Shown here piece after piece: positions 37,394-39,580 of a DNA stretch of 39,580 nucleotides. The stretch's first letter is position 1. Every line of letters starts with the position of its first letter. The DNA is taken from positions 1 through 39,580 of the forward strand of contig DASWOP010000217.1 in NCBI GenBank assembly GCA_036404255.1, in the 5' to 3' direction. The position numbers and the translations under genes were made by a program. The notes under the pieces are model-generated. The model made no database searches, was not told the origin of the DNA, and saw only the letters and a list, made by a program, of their open reading frames with translations. The stretch comes from JARLFX01 sp036404255. Lineage in GTDB: Bacteria > Acidobacteriota > Terriglobia > Terriglobales > Acidobacteriaceae.

Positions 37394-38494
37394 ATGACCC
37401 CAAGCCAAAGTCCCGAACAGCGAGCTGAGATCCGCCCCGCTGCGCTTGAATCCGGCTCCAGTGAAGTTCCTCGCAAGATCGTGCTCTTCTGCCTGACCGC
37501 GCTCGGAGTGATTGGCTGCGTGGCCATGATCCTCGCGTTTGTCCCTGCGATCACGTGGGCCGTGGCGCTGGCCGTAGCCACGCAAACGCCTTCCCAATGG
37601 CTTGCGGCAAAGGTGCGCAGGCCATCCTTTGCCGCGATACTTTCGGTCGTGCTGGTGCTGTTGCTGCTGGTCTGCCCGGTCGCTTTGCTGCTGTATAACC
37701 TTGGATCGCAACTACTCTCACTCATCGATCTGGTGCGCTCAGGCGCCGCGCAGGATTGGGTAGCGCAGATGCTGGCGGCCTATCCCCGGATCGACCAGGT
37801 ACTCACGCACGCAAAGGCCCTTGTATCGCTACGGGAAGGCTCGCAGGCGGCGGCAGGCTACCTTGGCGGCAAGCTGCAGGATGTCCTGACTGGTTCCGTG
37901 CGGGCGATCACGCAGGTTGGCATTATGCTGTTTACCTTGTTCTTCCTTTACAAGGATGGCGATAAGGCACGCAGCGCCTTTCAATCCATTCTGCCGGTCC
38001 GAGTCGATCAGGCGAAGAGGCTGATACGGCGCATGGCGGACACGATCTCTTCTTCTCTCCAGGGGAGCGTCCTGATTGCAGCCGTTCAGGGCAGCCTGGG
38101 CGGGCTGATGTTCTGGGCACTGGCGGTTCCGCAGGCCTTTCTGTGGGCCTTTCTCATGGGCCTGCTGGCGCTGATTCCATCGCTTGGCACCTTCCTGATC
38201 TGGATGCCCGTGGCAATCTTTCTGGCGCTCAGCGGCCACGTCATCAAGGCGATCATCCTGCTGGCCTGGGGCCTGGGAGTGATCAGCACGGTGGATAACC
38301 TGTTGTACCCCACGCTGGTAGGAAACCGGCTCAGGCTACACACCATTCCCATCTTCTTTGCTGTTCTCGGCGGGATTGCGCTCTTCGGGCTGAGCGGTCT
38401 GGTGCTGGGGCCGCTGCTGTTGACTACGACGCTGGAGCTGCTGCATCTGTGGAGTCCGGCGATCCTTCCGCTGAAGGAGCCGAGGGACGCATAG
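37394..38494 (+). CDS. AI-2E/PerM-family transporter
   Basis: The 366-aa inner-membrane protein has about seven to eight helices in the AI-2E family arrangement: two N-terminal helices (about 28-50, 80-100), a soluble region with amphipathic helices (about 105-165), then helices from about 172. Conserved stretches are LFFLYKDGDKA, LIAAVQGSLGG, ALIPSLGTFLIWMPVA and VDNLLYPTLVG. The family exports or takes up small molecules, or exchanges ions; the autoinducer-2 name does not prove that substrate. ATG 37394 has TAGGAGAC upstream. It is followed by a convergent gene. Confidence 0.92.
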   Translation: MTPSQSPEQRAEIRPAALESGSSEVPRKIVLFCLTALGVIGCVAMILAFVPAITWAVALAVATQTPSQWLAAKVRRPSFAAILSVVLVLLLLVCPVALLLYNLGSQLLSLIDLVRSGAAQDWVAQMLAAYPRIDQVLTHAKALVSLREGSQAAAGYLGGKLQDVLTGSVRAITQVGIMLFTLFFLYKDGDKARSAFQSILPVRVDQAKRLIRRMADTISSSLQGSVLIAAVQGSLGGLMFWALAVPQAFLWAFLMGLLALIPSLGTFLIWMPVAIFLALSGHVIKAIILLAWGLGVISTVDNLLYPTLVGNRLRLHTIPIFFAVLGGIALFGLSGLVLGPLLLTTTLELLHLWSPAILPLKEPRDA

Positions 38495-38517
38495 CATTCT
38501 TCCGTGTTCACCGCGCG

Positions 38518-38847
38518 CTAGAACTTGTGGAACATGAAGAATGCGCCGCCGACCAGGAAGCAGAAGGCGACGGCATGGTTCCAGTGCAGCTTGTCTCCGA
38601 AATAAAAGACGGAGAAAACGCCGAATACGGTGAGCGTGATGACCTCCTGGATGACCTTGAGTTGATCGGGCGAGAAGGTGCGCGAGCCGATGCGGTTGGC
38701 CGGCACCTGCAGGCAATACTCAAAGAGCGCGATGCCCCAGCTGATCAGGATGACCTTCCAAAGCGAGGTGTGCTTGTACTTGAGATGGCCGTACCAGGCA
38801 AAGGTCATGAAGATGTTGGAGCCGATGAGGAGGAGGATTGTCCACAT
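38518..38847 (-). CDS. DUF486 (DMT-superfamily) small membrane protein
   Basis: The 109-aa protein with four helices begins MWTILLLIGSNIFMTFAWYGHLK, the DUF486 signature, and continues WGIALFEYCLQVPANRIGSRTFSPDQLKVIQEVITL and FSVFYFGDKLHWNHAVAFCFLVGGAFFMF. Family length (~110 aa) supports ATG 38847; the open frame extends to 38949 but overlaps the divergent YggS gene start. No SD is evident. It belongs to the drug/metabolite transporter superfamily; the substrate is unknown. Confidence 0.9.
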   Translation of the reverse strand: MWTILLLIGSNIFMTFAWYGHLKYKHTSLWKVILISWGIALFEYCLQVPANRIGSRTFSPDQLKVIQEVITLTVFGVFSVFYFGDKLHWNHAVAFCFLVGGAFFMFHKF

Positions 38848-38936
38848 AGTTTTGTTGGATGCGAGCCTTTCCGTTCCGGCGGCGAAACGCAGCGGATATT
38901 TCTTCTCATGGTAGCGAATGCGGTAGGCTTTCAGAG

Positions 38937-39580
38937 ATGTCCATTGCAAACAATATCGTGGAAGTACGGCAAGCCATCGGCGCAGCGTGCCAGCGTGCCG
39001 GCCGCAGCGAGCGCGACGTAACCCTGATGGCCGTGACCAAGACGCAGCCCGTGACGGCGCTGCTGGAGGCCTACGCCGCCGGAATCCGCCTCTTCGGCGA
39101 GAACAAGGTGCAGGAGTTCGAACAGAAGTTCCCTGCGCTGGCGGAGATGCCGGGCGCGCGCGTTGCGCTGATCGGGCATCTGCAATCGAACAAGGCGGCC
39201 AGGGCTGCGGAGCTTTTTCATGCGGTGGACACCGTGGATTCGCTGAAGATCGCGGAGCGGCTGAACGCGGCAGCGCTGAAGCTGGGCAAGACGCTTTCGG
39301 TGCTGATCGAAGTAAAGCTCTCCAGCGAAGAGAGCAAGCATGGCATGGCGCCGGGAGCGGTGAGCGAGATTCTGCATGCAGCGCCTTCCCTGCCCGGGCT
39401 GGAGGTGCGTGGGCTGATGACTGTGCCTCCGTTCTTCGACGATCCCGAAGAGGCGCGGCCCTACTTCCGGCAGTTGCGCGAGCTGCGCAACTCGCTGGCC
39501 GCCGCGCACCCGCAGATGCAGCTGCCGGAGCTCTCCATGGGCATGTCGCATGACTTCGCCGTGGCGATTGAAGAGGGCTC
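38937..39580 (+). CDS. YggS/PLPBP-family pyridoxal-phosphate homeostasis protein (3' end cut by window edge)
   Basis: The first 214 codons of a ~230-aa cytoplasmic PLP-binding protein are present and the frame is open to the window end. Signatures: MAVTKTQ with the PLP lysine at Lys35, LFGENKVQEFEQK, IGHLQSNKA, a HAVDTVDSLKIAERL region, EVKLSSEESKHGM, VRGLMTVPPF and LSMGMSHDF. These proteins bind PLP as a single TIM-barrel and buffer vitamin B6 and amino-acid pools, without a demonstrated enzyme reaction. ATG 38937 follows a weak SD region (GGCTTTCAGAG). It is divergent from the DUF486 gene. Confidence 0.93.
   Translation, partial: MSIANNIVEVRQAIGAACQRAGRSERDVTLMAVTKTQPVTALLEAYAAGIRLFGENKVQEFEQKFPALAEMPGARVALIGHLQSNKAARAAELFHAVDTVDSLKIAERLNAAALKLGKTLSVLIEVKLSSEESKHGMAPGAVSEILHAAPSLPGLEVRGLMTVPPFFDDPEEARPYFRQLRELRNSLAAAHPQMQLPELSMGMSHDFAVAIEEG

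Noticed and set aside
1..39580. Search by eye for tRNA, rRNA, CRISPR arrays, insertion sequences, phage and defence genes
   Set aside because: None recognised; the window reads as core and accessory metabolic chromosome without mobile genes apart from the two hairpin repeats.

Overview
The window looks like ordinary chromosome from an acidobacterium, most likely class Terriglobia (Acidobacteriaceae-like). This is inferred from gene content: a large Oar-type TonB-dependent receptor with an N-terminal carboxypeptidase-regulatory-like domain, a VWFA-related protein of the acidobacterial type, a secreted protein with the LPDAP motif, GTP-dependent PEP carboxykinase, and moderately high GC. I see no tRNA, rRNA, CRISPR array, transposase, integrase or phage gene. 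Genus cannot be fixed from the sequence alone.

Layout. 1-1411 (minus): a small YVDPGSG membrane protein overlapping a kinase-like/SAM-methyltransferase fusion that runs off the left edge. 1760-4317: a secreted M1 metallopeptidase and a convergent secreted protein with an Sm-like segment. 4318-4887: a long gap with several hairpins and a perfect 42-nt palindrome. 4888-8967 (plus): PEP carboxykinase with a clear terminator, then MarR regulator, two-domain VOC dioxygenase-like enzyme and YceI, with twin operator-like dyads before the VOC gene. 8998-10691 (minus): VWFA-related protein with a Gly-rich insert, and a WXXGXW-type envelope protein. 10786-12848 (plus): ArsR regulator and SulP transporter sharing an ATGA overlap, behind a promoter that predicts a leaderless message.

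The most interesting stretch is 12.9-23.1 kb: a 67-aa unknown protein, a tandem universal stress protein (USP), a Crp/Fnr regulator with a CX2CX8C cluster near its N-terminus, a second tandem USP, an HdeD-like membrane protein, and a tight operon cydA-cydB-xfp-ackA (bd-type quinol oxidase, phosphoketolase, acetate kinase). Four dyads of the form GTGAY-N3-CG-TCAC lie ahead of the unknown small gene, each USP gene and cydA. Each is followed, after exactly 22 bp, by a -10-like hexamer, which is class II activator geometry. I infer a local low-oxygen regulon run by the neighbouring Fnr-like protein: high-affinity respiration plus acetyl-phosphate/ATP formation, stress proteins and an undescribed small protein.

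23.1-25.3 kb: an overlapping pair of DUF3147-like membrane proteins, a degenerate receiver protein whose phospho-acceptor Asp is replaced by Cys, and a divergent second Crp-family regulator. 25.5-31.98 kb (minus): PstS, a coiled-coil outer-membrane porin, the TonB-dependent receptor and a small His/Cys membrane protein. 32.07-39.58 kb: M29 aminopeptidase, NDH-2 with a small partner gene, divergent TrxB, an LPDAP-motif secreted protein, an AI-2E-family transporter, a DUF486 protein and the start of a YggS-type PLP protein. A ~137-nt hairpin repeat occurs twice (28.6 and 33.4 kb). Many start codons were moved from the longest open frame to a start with a Shine-Dalgarno (SD) sequence or signal peptide; the reasons are given per gene.
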